Assembly (NCBI GenBank): GCA_964568355.1
Contig: CAZMRK010000073.1
Location: forward strand, 1-5,266
Source: JAJPJX01 sp964568355
GTDB lineage: Bacteria; Acidobacteriota; Terriglobia; Bryobacterales; Bryobacteraceae
Direction: 5' to 3'
Length of the DNA: 5,266 bases
Part shown: positions 1 through 4,991 of the stretch, in pieces
How positions within the stretch are numbered: position 1 is the first letter of the stretch
How the letters are laid out: each line of letters begins with the position of its first letter
Made by a program: the position numbers and the translations under genes
The notes under the pieces: generated by a model
Told to the model about the DNA's origin: nothing
The model's database searches: none
The model's input: the letters and a program-made list of their open reading frames with translations, nothing else

Positions 1-156
1 GAGCCGGCTGCGACGCTGATGCTTTCCAGCCATGGCAGGGAGAGCGCAACCCCCGCACCTCTCAGAACAGCTCTCCGGCAAATTCGCTTTGACATCCCGA
101 GGCCTCCTCGCCGCCAGCTATCCGTTGAGTATATCAACAGCTTGAGTTGGGCGTGA
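1..156 (+). CDS. Possible C-terminal end of an unrecognised protein, running in from the left edge (weak)
   Basis: Reading frame 1 of the + strand is open from the first base to a TGA at 154-156, giving 51 residues that end in SVEYINSLSWA. I recognise no family or motif in them. Third codon positions are mostly G or C, as in the neighbouring genes, and the other two + frames are closed by stops within this stretch. The stop would lie directly before the two-hairpin repeat at 160-204, which would put that repeat between two convergent gene ends, just as the second copy lies between nagA and the MDR gene. Against coding, a 7-bp inverted repeat (39-76) sits inside the frame and 51 open codons can occur by chance in GC-rich DNA. 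An alternative is that a leftward gene starts at the ATG at 33-31 and runs off the edge, but no ribosome-binding site is visible for it. Confidence 0.25.
   Translation, partial: EPAATLMLSSHGRESATPAPLRTALRQIRFDIPRPPRRQLSVEYINSLSWA
39..76. repeat. Inverted repeat with 7-bp arms and a C-rich 24-nt loop
   Basis: GGAGAGC at 39-45 pairs perfectly with GCTCTCC at 70-76. The loop between them is C-rich on the + strand. The right arm belongs to the 9-mer GCTCTCCGG (70-78), which also occurs in the right arm of the larger hairpin between ilvE and nagA (2539-2547). Function is unknown. It could be a chance palindrome inside a coding tail, or an intergenic RNA structure if the frame at 1-156 is not a gene. 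Confidence 0.4.
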
Positions 157-181
157 AAAGCGTCGCCAGGAGTGGCGACGC
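156..181 (-). terminator. Probable intrinsic terminator of the M48-VOC gene pair
   Basis: Read on the minus strand, a perfect 9-bp GC-rich stem (173-181 with 160-168, loop CTCC) is followed at once by TTTT (159-156). It begins 31 nt past the VOC stop codon, where the transcript of the leftward pair would be expected to end. The U-tract is short, so termination may be partial. The same bases form the first hairpin of repeat copy 1. Confidence 0.5.
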
Positions 182-204
182 GGCACGCTGGAAGCGTGCG
201 CTAC
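160..204. repeat. Two-hairpin intergenic repeat, copy 1
   Basis: Two stem-loops stand side by side. Hairpin A is GCGTCGCCA (160-168), loop GGAG, TGGCGACGC (173-181). Hairpin B is GCACGCT (183-189), loop GGA, AGCGTGC (193-199), followed by GCTAC (200-204). The same arrangement recurs at 3868-3907 with hairpin B stem identical and hairpin A stem changed by paired substitutions. It lies 7 nt past the VOC stop. The design resembles REP/BIME-like intergenic elements of bacteria. That it is a genome-wide family is inferred from only two copies. Confidence 0.75.
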
Positions 205-211
205 AACGCAA

Positions 212-565
212 TCAGGCGTGTTTTTCTATGACGCAGAAGGTGTTGCCGTCCGGGTCTGCCAGGACGACGTAGTCGGCATCGGAGGGATAACGCCAATCCA
301 CGCGCTGTGCTCCCAGGCTGAGGAGGCGCTCCACTTCGGCTTTCCGGTCCGTTGCATACAAATCAAGGTGGTGACGCTGGTGGTCTTGGGCATCCGAGGA
401 AACAACCGTGATGGCCATCTGGACGCCTGTCCCTTCTCGCGGAACCAAAATCGCCCAATCGTCGGAAGGTTCTCGCAGCGGGCGATAGCCGAGGGCGTCC
501 GACCAGAATTGGGTGGCGCGCGGAACGTCGCGCACGCCCCAAACGATGGAGCCGATCTTCAACAC
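212..565 (-). CDS. VOC-superfamily (glyoxalase/dioxygenase-fold) small protein
   Basis: A 117-residue single-module protein of the vicinal oxygen chelate fold. Residues 4-30 form the first strand-helix unit (IVWGVRD, then FWSDALGYRP, the usual 'FY..LG' motif). H66 in HHLDLY and E114 in DPDGNTFCVIE sit where this fold normally holds metal ligands. The usual first-strand His or Gln is not evident, so the metal site may be incomplete. It looks most like the Glyoxalase_6-type VOC proteins of unknown substrate, and calling it glyoxalase I or a resistance protein would overreach. It is cytoplasmic, with no signal peptide. The start is GTG at 565-563, directly after the TGA of the M48 gene, with an AGGG ribosome-binding motif 7 nt upstream inside that gene. 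Translation is therefore probably coupled to the protease, and the two share a frame. The gene ends in TGA at 214-212, just before the repeat/terminator. Confidence 0.85.
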   Translation of the reverse strand: MLKIGSIVWGVRDVPRATQFWSDALGYRPLREPSDDWAILVPREGTGVQMAITVVSSDAQDHQRHHLDLYATDRKAEVERLLSLGAQRVDWRYPSDADYVVLADPDGNTFCVIEKHA

Positions 566-1417
566 TCAGTCACCCTGCTTGGTTTTTTTTGGCGGGTCGG
601 GAATCTGGCCTACCTGCGTCTTGGCCTGCCCGAACTGGCCGGTCTCAAAGCCATACGTCTGCTGCGGCAGGGCGCGAATCTCGGTTTCGATGGCCTGGCG
701 GCGGTTGCCGGGATTCGGGTGGTCGGAAAAGAACTCGGAACCACGCGAGCCGCTTTCGCCTTCCAGTTTCTCGAAGAAGCGGGCCATCTCGAGCGGGTTA
801 TAGCCCGCCTCGGCCATCAGGTGAGAGCCCAACAGGTCGGCTTGCGTCTCATCCGTGCGAGAGAACTTCAGGAGGGCCGAGTTGAGCCCAAACCCGATGC
901 CGGCCTGCGCCAACTGGCCCAGGAGGCTGCCGCCGGCAGCGGCTCCCGCCAGCATCGCCGGGATCTGCAGGAAGTTAGCCTTGGACATCTGATTGGTCCC
1001 ATGGCGCAGAATCACGTGGGACATCTCGTGCGCCATGACGCCTGCCAACTGAGCCTCATTGTCCACGGCCTTCATCAGCCCGGTAAAGACAAACATCGGG
1101 CCGCCGGGCAGGGCGAAGGCGTTGATGCTACCTTCATTGACCAGCGTGAAGTTGAACGGGAAGCCGCTTTCCTTGGCCTCTTTGGTGTTGGCCAGCCGTT
1201 CGCCCACGCGTTTGAGATAGTTTTGCAGAAAGGAGTTCTGCACGGCCTGGTACTGCTTCCGCACCTGTTGCGCGGCTTCATTGCCCAACTGGACATCCTG
1301 CTCGCGGGAGAACAGATTGAACCCCGGACGAATCGGATCACCTGGCTTGCGGGCGGCCGCCGCTCCCACGCCCAGCAACGCCGCCAGCACTAGAGGGAAA
1401 ATACGTCTTCGCAGCAT
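566..1417 (-). CDS. Exported M48-family zinc metalloprotease (BepA/LoiP-like catalytic domain)
   Basis: A 283-residue protein. Residues 1-22 form a signal peptide (MLRRR, a hydrophobic run, then GAAAA) with no lipobox Cys, suggesting Sec export to the periplasm as a soluble or peripheral protein. The M48 zinc site is complete: HEMSH at 130-134 (H130, E131 catalytic, H134) and E190 in the TDETQAD motif as third ligand. H233 in SDHPNPGNR matches the His that caps the zinc in BepA. An Ala/Gly-rich segment (153-183) fills the loop between them. There is no TPR domain, unlike BepA, so it is closer in build to LoiP/YcaL. The family degrades misfolded or stalled outer-membrane proteins; that role here is inferred. 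I chose the ATG at 1417 because an upstream ATG at 1498 would put 27 charged residues before the signal peptide and overlap the divergent promoter region. AAGGA and GAGG lie upstream of 1417. The Lys-rich tail is encoded partly by an A8 run (590-583). Confidence 0.92.
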   Translation of the reverse strand: MLRRRIFPLVLAALLGVGAAAARKPGDPIRPGFNLFSREQDVQLGNEAAQQVRKQYQAVQNSFLQNYLKRVGERLANTKEAKESGFPFNFTLVNEGSINAFALPGGPMFVFTGLMKAVDNEAQLAGVMAHEMSHVILRHGTNQMSKANFLQIPAMLAGAAAGGSLLGQLAQAGIGFGLNSALLKFSRTDETQADLLGSHLMAEAGYNPLEMARFFEKLEGESGSRGSEFFSDHPNPGNRRQAIETEIRALPQQTYGFETGQFGQAKTQVGQIPDPPKKTKQGD

Positions 1418-1445
1418 CGCCTCAGTTCCTTCTCTTTGGATCTTA

Positions 1446-1466
1446 GCGGATTCTGCGGAGATCCGC
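1446..1466. repeat. Inverted repeat in the divergent M48/ilvE promoter region
   Basis: GCGGAT (1446-1451) and ATCCGC (1461-1466) are perfect inverted arms. A second GCGGA at 1455-1459 can pair with the same right arm instead, giving a nested arrangement. The element lies in the 109-nt gap between divergent starts, 61 nt upstream of the ilvE ATG and 29 nt upstream of the protease ATG, where an operator would be plausible. No regulator is encoded nearby and the match is short, so operator function is a guess. Confidence 0.25.
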
Positions 1467-1513
1467 CTCTCTGCTTCTCTGAGCAACTGGGCTTCCAACC
1501 CCTTCGCCTACGT

Positions 1514-1527
1514 TATAATTAAGCCTA
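1514..1527 (+). promoter_or_regulatory. ilvE promoter -10 box with predicted leaderless start
   Basis: A perfect TATAAT lies at 1514-1519. Only 7 nt separate it from the ATG at 1527, so the usual start of transcription, about 7 nt past the box, would fall on or next to the A of the start codon. No purine-rich ribosome-binding site occurs between the box and the ATG. No good -35 hexamer is seen 16-18 nt upstream (GCTTCC at 1491-1496). The box is convincing; the leaderless mRNA is an inference. Confidence 0.6.
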
Positions 1528-2468
1528 TGTTGACGCCTACCGAAAAAATTTGGCATAACGGCCGCTTTATTCCCTGGCAGGATGCCACCATCCATGTCCT
1601 CTCCCACGTTGTGAGCTATGGCACATCGGTGTTCGAGGGCATCCGCTGCTATTCCACGCCTTCCGGACCAGCCGTCTTCCGTTTGCATGAACACATGCGC
1701 CGGATGCTGGATTCCGCAAAGATTTACCGCATGGAAAACATCGGATACAGCCTTGCCGAACTCGCGGAAGCAACTCTCGAACTGGTACGCGTCAACCAAC
1801 TCGATTCCTGCTACATCCGCCCGATCGTACTTCGAGGCTACGGCGAAATTGGTGTAAATCCTCTAAAGAACCCGATTGATGTGTACCTGGCCTGCTGGGT
1901 GTGGGGTAAGTATCTTGGCGAGGAGGCTCTGGCCGAAGGTGTGGACGTGTGCGTGTCCAGTTGGAACCGGCTGGCGCCCAATACGCTGCCCACGCTGGCC
2001 AAGGCCGGAGCCAACTACATGAACTCGCAGTTGATCAAGATGGAAGCCCTGGCAAACGGCTACACCGAAGGGATCGCGCTGGACTCCAACGGATACGTGA
2101 GCGAAGGCTCCGGCGAGAACATCTTCGTGGTGCGTGATGGCAAGATCCACACGCCGCCGCTGGGTAACTCCGTGCTGCCGGGCATCACCCGAGATTCCGT
2201 TCTGCAACTCGCAAGGGACCTGGATATTCCGGTCATTGAAACCATCGTCCCGCGCGAGATGCTCTATATTGCCGACGAGGTTTTCTTTTCTGGAACCGCC
2301 GCCGAGATCACACCGATCCGCTCCATCGATCGCATCACGATTGGAAAAGGCCGCCGCGGCCCGATTGCCGAAAAACTGCAAAAGGAGTTCTTCGCCATCG
2401 TGAATGGCACCAAGCCGGATCAGTACAAGTGGCTCTCGCCGATACAAGTCGGACAGCCGGTCGGGTAG
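1527..2468 (+). CDS. ilvE: Branched-chain amino acid aminotransferase (class IV, PLP)
   Basis: A 313-residue fold-type IV PLP enzyme that interconverts Leu, Ile and Val with their 2-oxo acids using 2-oxoglutarate/glutamate, in the cytoplasm. It matches the E. coli IlvE pattern along its whole length and nearly the same size: IWHNGRFIPWQDATIHVLSH, YGTSVFEGIRCY (Y31), R59 for the PLP phosphate, CYIRP near 95-99, SSWNR, the Schiff-base lysine K159 in LAKAGANY, E193 in YVSEGSGENIF facing the PLP nitrogen, LPGITRD at 217-223, and SGTAAEITPIRS at 255-266. The start at 1527 is set by homology. The frame is open upstream, but only as a shadow of the protease gene. No Shine-Dalgarno is seen and a TATAAT box sits just upstream, pointing to leaderless translation. 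It stands alone, with no ilvBHCD or leu genes in view. D-amino acid transaminase or aminodeoxychorismate lyase share the fold but lack this close IlvE match. Confidence 0.96.
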   Translation: MLTPTEKIWHNGRFIPWQDATIHVLSHVVSYGTSVFEGIRCYSTPSGPAVFRLHEHMRRMLDSAKIYRMENIGYSLAELAEATLELVRVNQLDSCYIRPIVLRGYGEIGVNPLKNPIDVYLACWVWGKYLGEEALAEGVDVCVSSWNRLAPNTLPTLAKAGANYMNSQLIKMEALANGYTEGIALDSNGYVSEGSGENIFVVRDGKIHTPPLGNSVLPGITRDSVLQLARDLDIPVIETIVPREMLYIADEVFFSGTAAEITPIRSIDRITIGKGRRGPIAEKLQKEFFAIVNGTKPDQYKWLSPIQVGQPVG

Positions 2469-2503
2469 CAGGCCGGAAGGCTGATTGGGAAGGGCCATTG
2501 CCT

Positions 2504-2557
2504 CTGCGCACCCCGGAGAACCACCTCCCCCGAGATTTGCTCTCCGGGACTGCGCAG
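2504..2557. repeat. Large interrupted hairpin between ilvE and nagA
   Basis: CTGCGCA (2504-2510) pairs with TGCGCAG (2551-2557), and CCCGGAGA (2512-2519) pairs with TCTCCGGG (2541-2548). Only a small 1x2 internal loop (C2511 opposite A2549, C2550) separates them. The 15 base pairs enclose a 21-nt loop (2520-2540) containing CCACCTCCCCC. It starts 35 nt past the ilvE stop. There is no U-tract directly after the stem (a T-rich CTTTTGTTGT begins 13 nt later, at 2571), so it is not a textbook terminator. It may be an RNA structure protecting or ending the ilvE transcript, part of a small RNA, or a DNA-level element. Confidence 0.7.
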
Positions 2558-2590
2558 CAGCTAATGGACTCTTTTGTTGTAACGTGACCT

Positions 2591-2605
2591 TGGCATGAAA
2601 TGCCA
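2591..2605. repeat. Short perfect palindrome in the nagA upstream region
   Basis: TGGCAT (2591-2596), spacer GAA, ATGCCA (2600-2605). It lies 108 nt upstream of the nagA ATG and could be a protein-binding half-site pair or a small hairpin. A weaker pair follows it, GTTGAA (2606-2611) with TTCAAC (2632-2637), and a T6 run stands at 2641-2646. I see no match to a known regulator site that I can vouch for. The rest of the ilvE-nagA gap holds no open frame I would call a gene. Confidence 0.35.
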
Positions 2606-2712
2606 GTTGAATTTTGCAGGCTCTTCTCGTTTTCAACAAGTTTTTTGCCCCTGCCATTCTTGCACTTGCTGGCTCGGCGTTGTGGCAATCTTGTGCATAA
2701 AACACACTTCCT

Positions 2713-3852
2713 ATGAATTGTATTGGCTTAGATGTTGCGAGCGGCTCCACACAGCGCGTGGAGTTTGATCAAACTATCACGTCGGTGGCTCCCGCCACGG
2801 AGTCCACGGATCTTTATCTCGCTCCCGGCTGGATCGATATCCAGGTCAACGGCTTTGCCGGTGTGGATTACAATACGCCGGCCTCCTCGCACGAAGAGAT
2901 CGCGCGTTCGGTTCGCGTGATCCGCGCAAGCGGCGTTACCCGCTTTTATCCCACTGTGATTACCGGCGCGCCGGAGGATATGATGGCGGCGCTGCGCAAT
3001 CTTTCGAGCGCAAAGGATACGCTGCCGGAAGGCGCCTCGATGGACGGCTTTCATGTCGAAGGCCCTCATATTTCGCCCGAAGACGGGCCTCGCGGGGCAC
3101 ATCCCAAACGCTGGGTCCGTCCGCCGGATTTCGATGAGTTCCGCCGGTGGCAGGATGCCACGAAGCACCGCATCCGGTTGGTCACGCTCGCTCCGGAGTG
3201 GCCCGAAGCGCCGCACTACATCGAGCAGGTGACCGCGACCGGGGTCGTGGTCAGCATCGGGCACACCAACGCGGAGACGAAGCATATCGAGGCGGCGGTG
3301 GCTGCGGGCGCAACGCTCTCGACGCACCTGGGGAACGGCGCGCACCCGGTCATCCGGCGGCATCCGAACTATATTCTGGACCAGCTTGCCGAAGACCGGC
3401 TCATGGCGGACTTTATTGTAGACGGGGTACACCTTCCTCCTTCATTCGTTAAGGTGGCGATGCGGGCCAAGGGATTGGAGCGCGCGGTGCTCGTGACCGA
3501 CGCATCCTCCCCCGCGGGATGCAAGCCCGGCCGCTATTATCAGGGAGAGCAGGCAGTCGATCTCACGGAGGACTATCACGTGGTGCTGGCCGGGCAGAAC
3601 CGCCTTGCCGGATCTGCGCTGAGCATGGATCGGGGGGTCGAGAATCTCATGAAATTCGCTGGGATGAACCTGGCGGAAGCGGTGCGCCTGGCGACCACTA
3701 ACGCCGCGAAGGCGGGCGCGGTGCCGGGCCGGGCTAAAGGCCTGGAGGCGGGCGAGCGCGCGGATTTCGTGTTGTTCCGCTTTGACCCGGCTACGCATCA
3801 TATTCGGGTCGCAGAGACCTGGGTATCGGGCGAGAAGGTTTACTCGGCTTGA
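2713..3852 (+). CDS. nagA: N-acetylglucosamine-6-phosphate deacetylase (NagA-like amidohydrolase)
   Basis: A 379-residue cytoplasmic amidohydrolase-superfamily enzyme, close to the usual NagA length (E. coli 382). NagA removes acetate from GlcNAc-6-phosphate in amino-sugar use and cell-wall recycling. Visible NagA landmarks are PGWIDIQVNG (Q44, N46, the NagA replacement of the usual HxH), HVEGPH (metal ligand E116), SIGHTN (H184), STHLGNGA (H205), DGVH (H240, matching the phosphate-binding His) and VTDA (catalytic D263). R216 falls where E. coli R227 contacts the phosphate of the neighbouring subunit's substrate. The canonical THLYNAM is THLGNGA here, followed by RRHPN, which marks a divergent branch. 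The exact substrate is therefore less sure than the family. The ATG at 2713 is fixed by an in-frame TAA at 2698 and lacks a Shine-Dalgarno. A weak CATAAA box at 2696-2701 would give a leader of only a few nt. No nagB, nagK or PTS genes are nearby. The stop is followed by T8. Confidence 0.9.
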   Translation: MNCIGLDVASGSTQRVEFDQTITSVAPATESTDLYLAPGWIDIQVNGFAGVDYNTPASSHEEIARSVRVIRASGVTRFYPTVITGAPEDMMAALRNLSSAKDTLPEGASMDGFHVEGPHISPEDGPRGAHPKRWVRPPDFDEFRRWQDATKHRIRLVTLAPEWPEAPHYIEQVTATGVVVSIGHTNAETKHIEAAVAAGATLSTHLGNGAHPVIRRHPNYILDQLAEDRLMADFIVDGVHLPPSFVKVAMRAKGLERAVLVTDASSPAGCKPGRYYQGEQAVDLTEDYHVVLAGQNRLAGSALSMDRGVENLMKFAGMNLAEAVRLATTNAAKAGAVPGRAKGLEAGERADFVLFRFDPATHHIRVAETWVSGEKVYSA

Positions 3853-3867
3853 TTTTTTTTGCCAGAC

Positions 3868-3907
3868 GTCGACTGAAGTCGACGCGGCACGCTGAAGCGT
3901 GCGCTAC
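3868..3907. repeat. Two-hairpin intergenic repeat, copy 2
   Basis: Hairpin A is GTCGACT (3868-3874), GA, AGTCGAC (3877-3883). Hairpin B is GCACGCT (3887-3893), GA, AGCGTGC (3896-3902), then GCTAC (3903-3907). From CGACGCGGCACGCT onward it equals copy 1 (160-204) except for one base fewer in the loop of hairpin B. In hairpin A, two stem positions differ from copy 1 and each is matched by the complementary change in the other arm. It sits in the 103-nt gap between the convergent ends of nagA and the MDR gene. No U-tract follows the stems on either strand, so it is not a standard terminator here. Confidence 0.75.
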
Positions 3908-3955
3908 GAGTCGCGGTCGTAAGGTTAATTATTTGCGCGTCGAAACGAAGTATCG

Positions 3956-4954
3956 TTAGCCGGATACTTTGACCACGACTTTGCCCATGGGGCCTTCGGC
4001 GAGGCGGTGGAAGGCGGAAGGGACTTCTTCGAATGGGAAGATGCGGTCTACCACTGGCTTTTTTCCCGCCGCCTCCAGGCGGCGCACAATTTCCTTCCAG
4101 GTTTCCTGCGCGGCCGCGGGAGTGTAGTCGGCCACGGCTACGCCGCCGACCCGGTTGCGGCGGAAAAAGAGCGAACCTGTATTGAATTCCGGAACCGGCC
4201 CCGCGCTTCTTCCCACTACACTAATGTTGGCCCGATACCCAAGCATCGAGAGCACCTGGTTGAAGAGCGATCCGCCGATGTTATCGACCACCAGGTCTAC
4301 CTTCCTGGGCGCAATGGCGGTCAGGACGATCTTGCGCAAATCCTTGTCCTGCGGATCGAAAACGAAGTCCGCTCCAAGTTTCTTCAATTGGGCGCCCTTT
4401 TCGATACTGCGCGAGAGCGCAATGACGGTCATCCCCAGAGACTTGCCCAGGAAGATGCTGGCCACGCCGACGCCTCCCGAAGCGCCTGTTACCAACAGAA
4501 CCGTGCCCTCCGGAGGCAATGCCGGCGCTTCCTGCCATTGGGTGAGAGCCTGCCAGGCGGTCAGGAAAACCAGGGGAGCGCCGGCCATCTCTTCCAGGGA
4601 CCAGCCCTGTGGAACCGGCGCCAGGCTCACGGCTGGAACCACGGTCTTTTCCGCCAGCGTCCCTCGCGTCTCCACCCCGGCCTCACAGCGCAGGATCCCT
4701 ACGATTTCTCCTGTCCGGAGATGCTTCACGCCGGCTCCGACCTCGAGTACTTCGCCGACTCCGTCGCGGCCGAGAATATGCGGGAGAGCGGGCTTGGCCG
4801 GATATAATCCCCGCGAGAGAAAGGCATCGGCCGGATTCAGAGCGGCGAAGCGAACCCTGAGGAGCACTTCGCCCTCACGCGGTTTCGGGTCGTCCGTTTC
4901 CCCCAACCGCAATTTTTCGATGCCTTCGAATGAGTCCATTAACCATGCGCGCAT
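3956..4954 (-). CDS. Zinc-independent MDR-family NAD(P)H oxidoreductase (quinone-oxidoreductase-like)
   Basis: A 332-residue medium-chain dehydrogenase/reductase. Residues 1-125 form the GroES-like domain (MRAWLMDSFEGIEKL, then AALNPADAFLSRGLYP, then LGRDGVGEVLEVGAGV). Residues 150-270 form the Rossmann domain with the nucleotide loop VTGASGGVGVAS (155-166). The alcohol-dehydrogenase GHE zinc motif is replaced by GRDGVGE and the four-Cys structural zinc lobe is absent, so this is a zinc-free quinone oxidoreductase/enoyl-reductase type. S181-R182 after the second strand, and basic K186, suggest NADPH preference. The substrate cannot be told from sequence; reduction of quinones or of activated C=C bonds is the family norm. 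It follows the CoA-transferase gene by 37 nt on the same strand and is probably cotranscribed. The ATG at 4954 fits the family's N-terminus. Only a weak GAGA/GAG stands upstream. It ends in TAA at 3958-3956. Confidence 0.9.
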   Translation of the reverse strand: MRAWLMDSFEGIEKLRLGETDDPKPREGEVLLRVRFAALNPADAFLSRGLYPAKPALPHILGRDGVGEVLEVGAGVKHLRTGEIVGILRCEAGVETRGTLAEKTVVPAVSLAPVPQGWSLEEMAGAPLVFLTAWQALTQWQEAPALPPEGTVLLVTGASGGVGVASIFLGKSLGMTVIALSRSIEKGAQLKKLGADFVFDPQDKDLRKIVLTAIAPRKVDLVVDNIGGSLFNQVLSMLGYRANISVVGRSAGPVPEFNTGSLFFRRNRVGGVAVADYTPAAAQETWKEIVRRLEAAGKKPVVDRIFPFEEVPSAFHRLAEGPMGKVVVKVSG

Positions 4955-4991
4955 GTCTCATTCTCGCGCATGTCCGGGTGGTGGAGTATGG

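Noticed and set aside
124..138. GTTGA/TCAAC inverted repeat
   Set aside because: The arms are only 5 bp and AT-containing, within the range expected by chance.
218..1393. Long + strand open frame of 391 codons opposite the VOC and M48 genes
   Set aside because: It mirrors two genes with clear family motifs on the other strand. Its own translation shows no recognisable domain, and long antisense frames are common in GC-rich DNA.
1281..1526. 82-codon N-terminal extension of ilvE in the same frame
   Set aside because: The extension is antisense to the protease gene and resembles nothing in IlvE. The homologous N-terminus begins at 1527.
2683..2697. Sigma-54-like promoter (TGGCA...TGCA) upstream of nagA
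   Set aside because: The GG and GC elements are 11 nt apart instead of 12, and the TTGC part is degraded. Sigma-54 promoters do not tolerate that spacing.
1863..2750. Minus-strand open frame of 295 codons opposite ilvE and the ilvE-nagA gap
   Set aside because: It is a shadow of ilvE, which is identified by its full set of PLP-site residues. The part over the gap has no recognisable protein content.
3853..3860. T8 run directly after the nagA stop as an intrinsic terminator
   Set aside because: No stem precedes it; the hairpins come after the run on the + strand.
3944..3957. AACGA/TCGTT hairpin at the MDR stop codon
   Set aside because: The 5-bp weak stem overlaps the stop codon and has no U-tract directly after it, so it is not convincing as a terminator.
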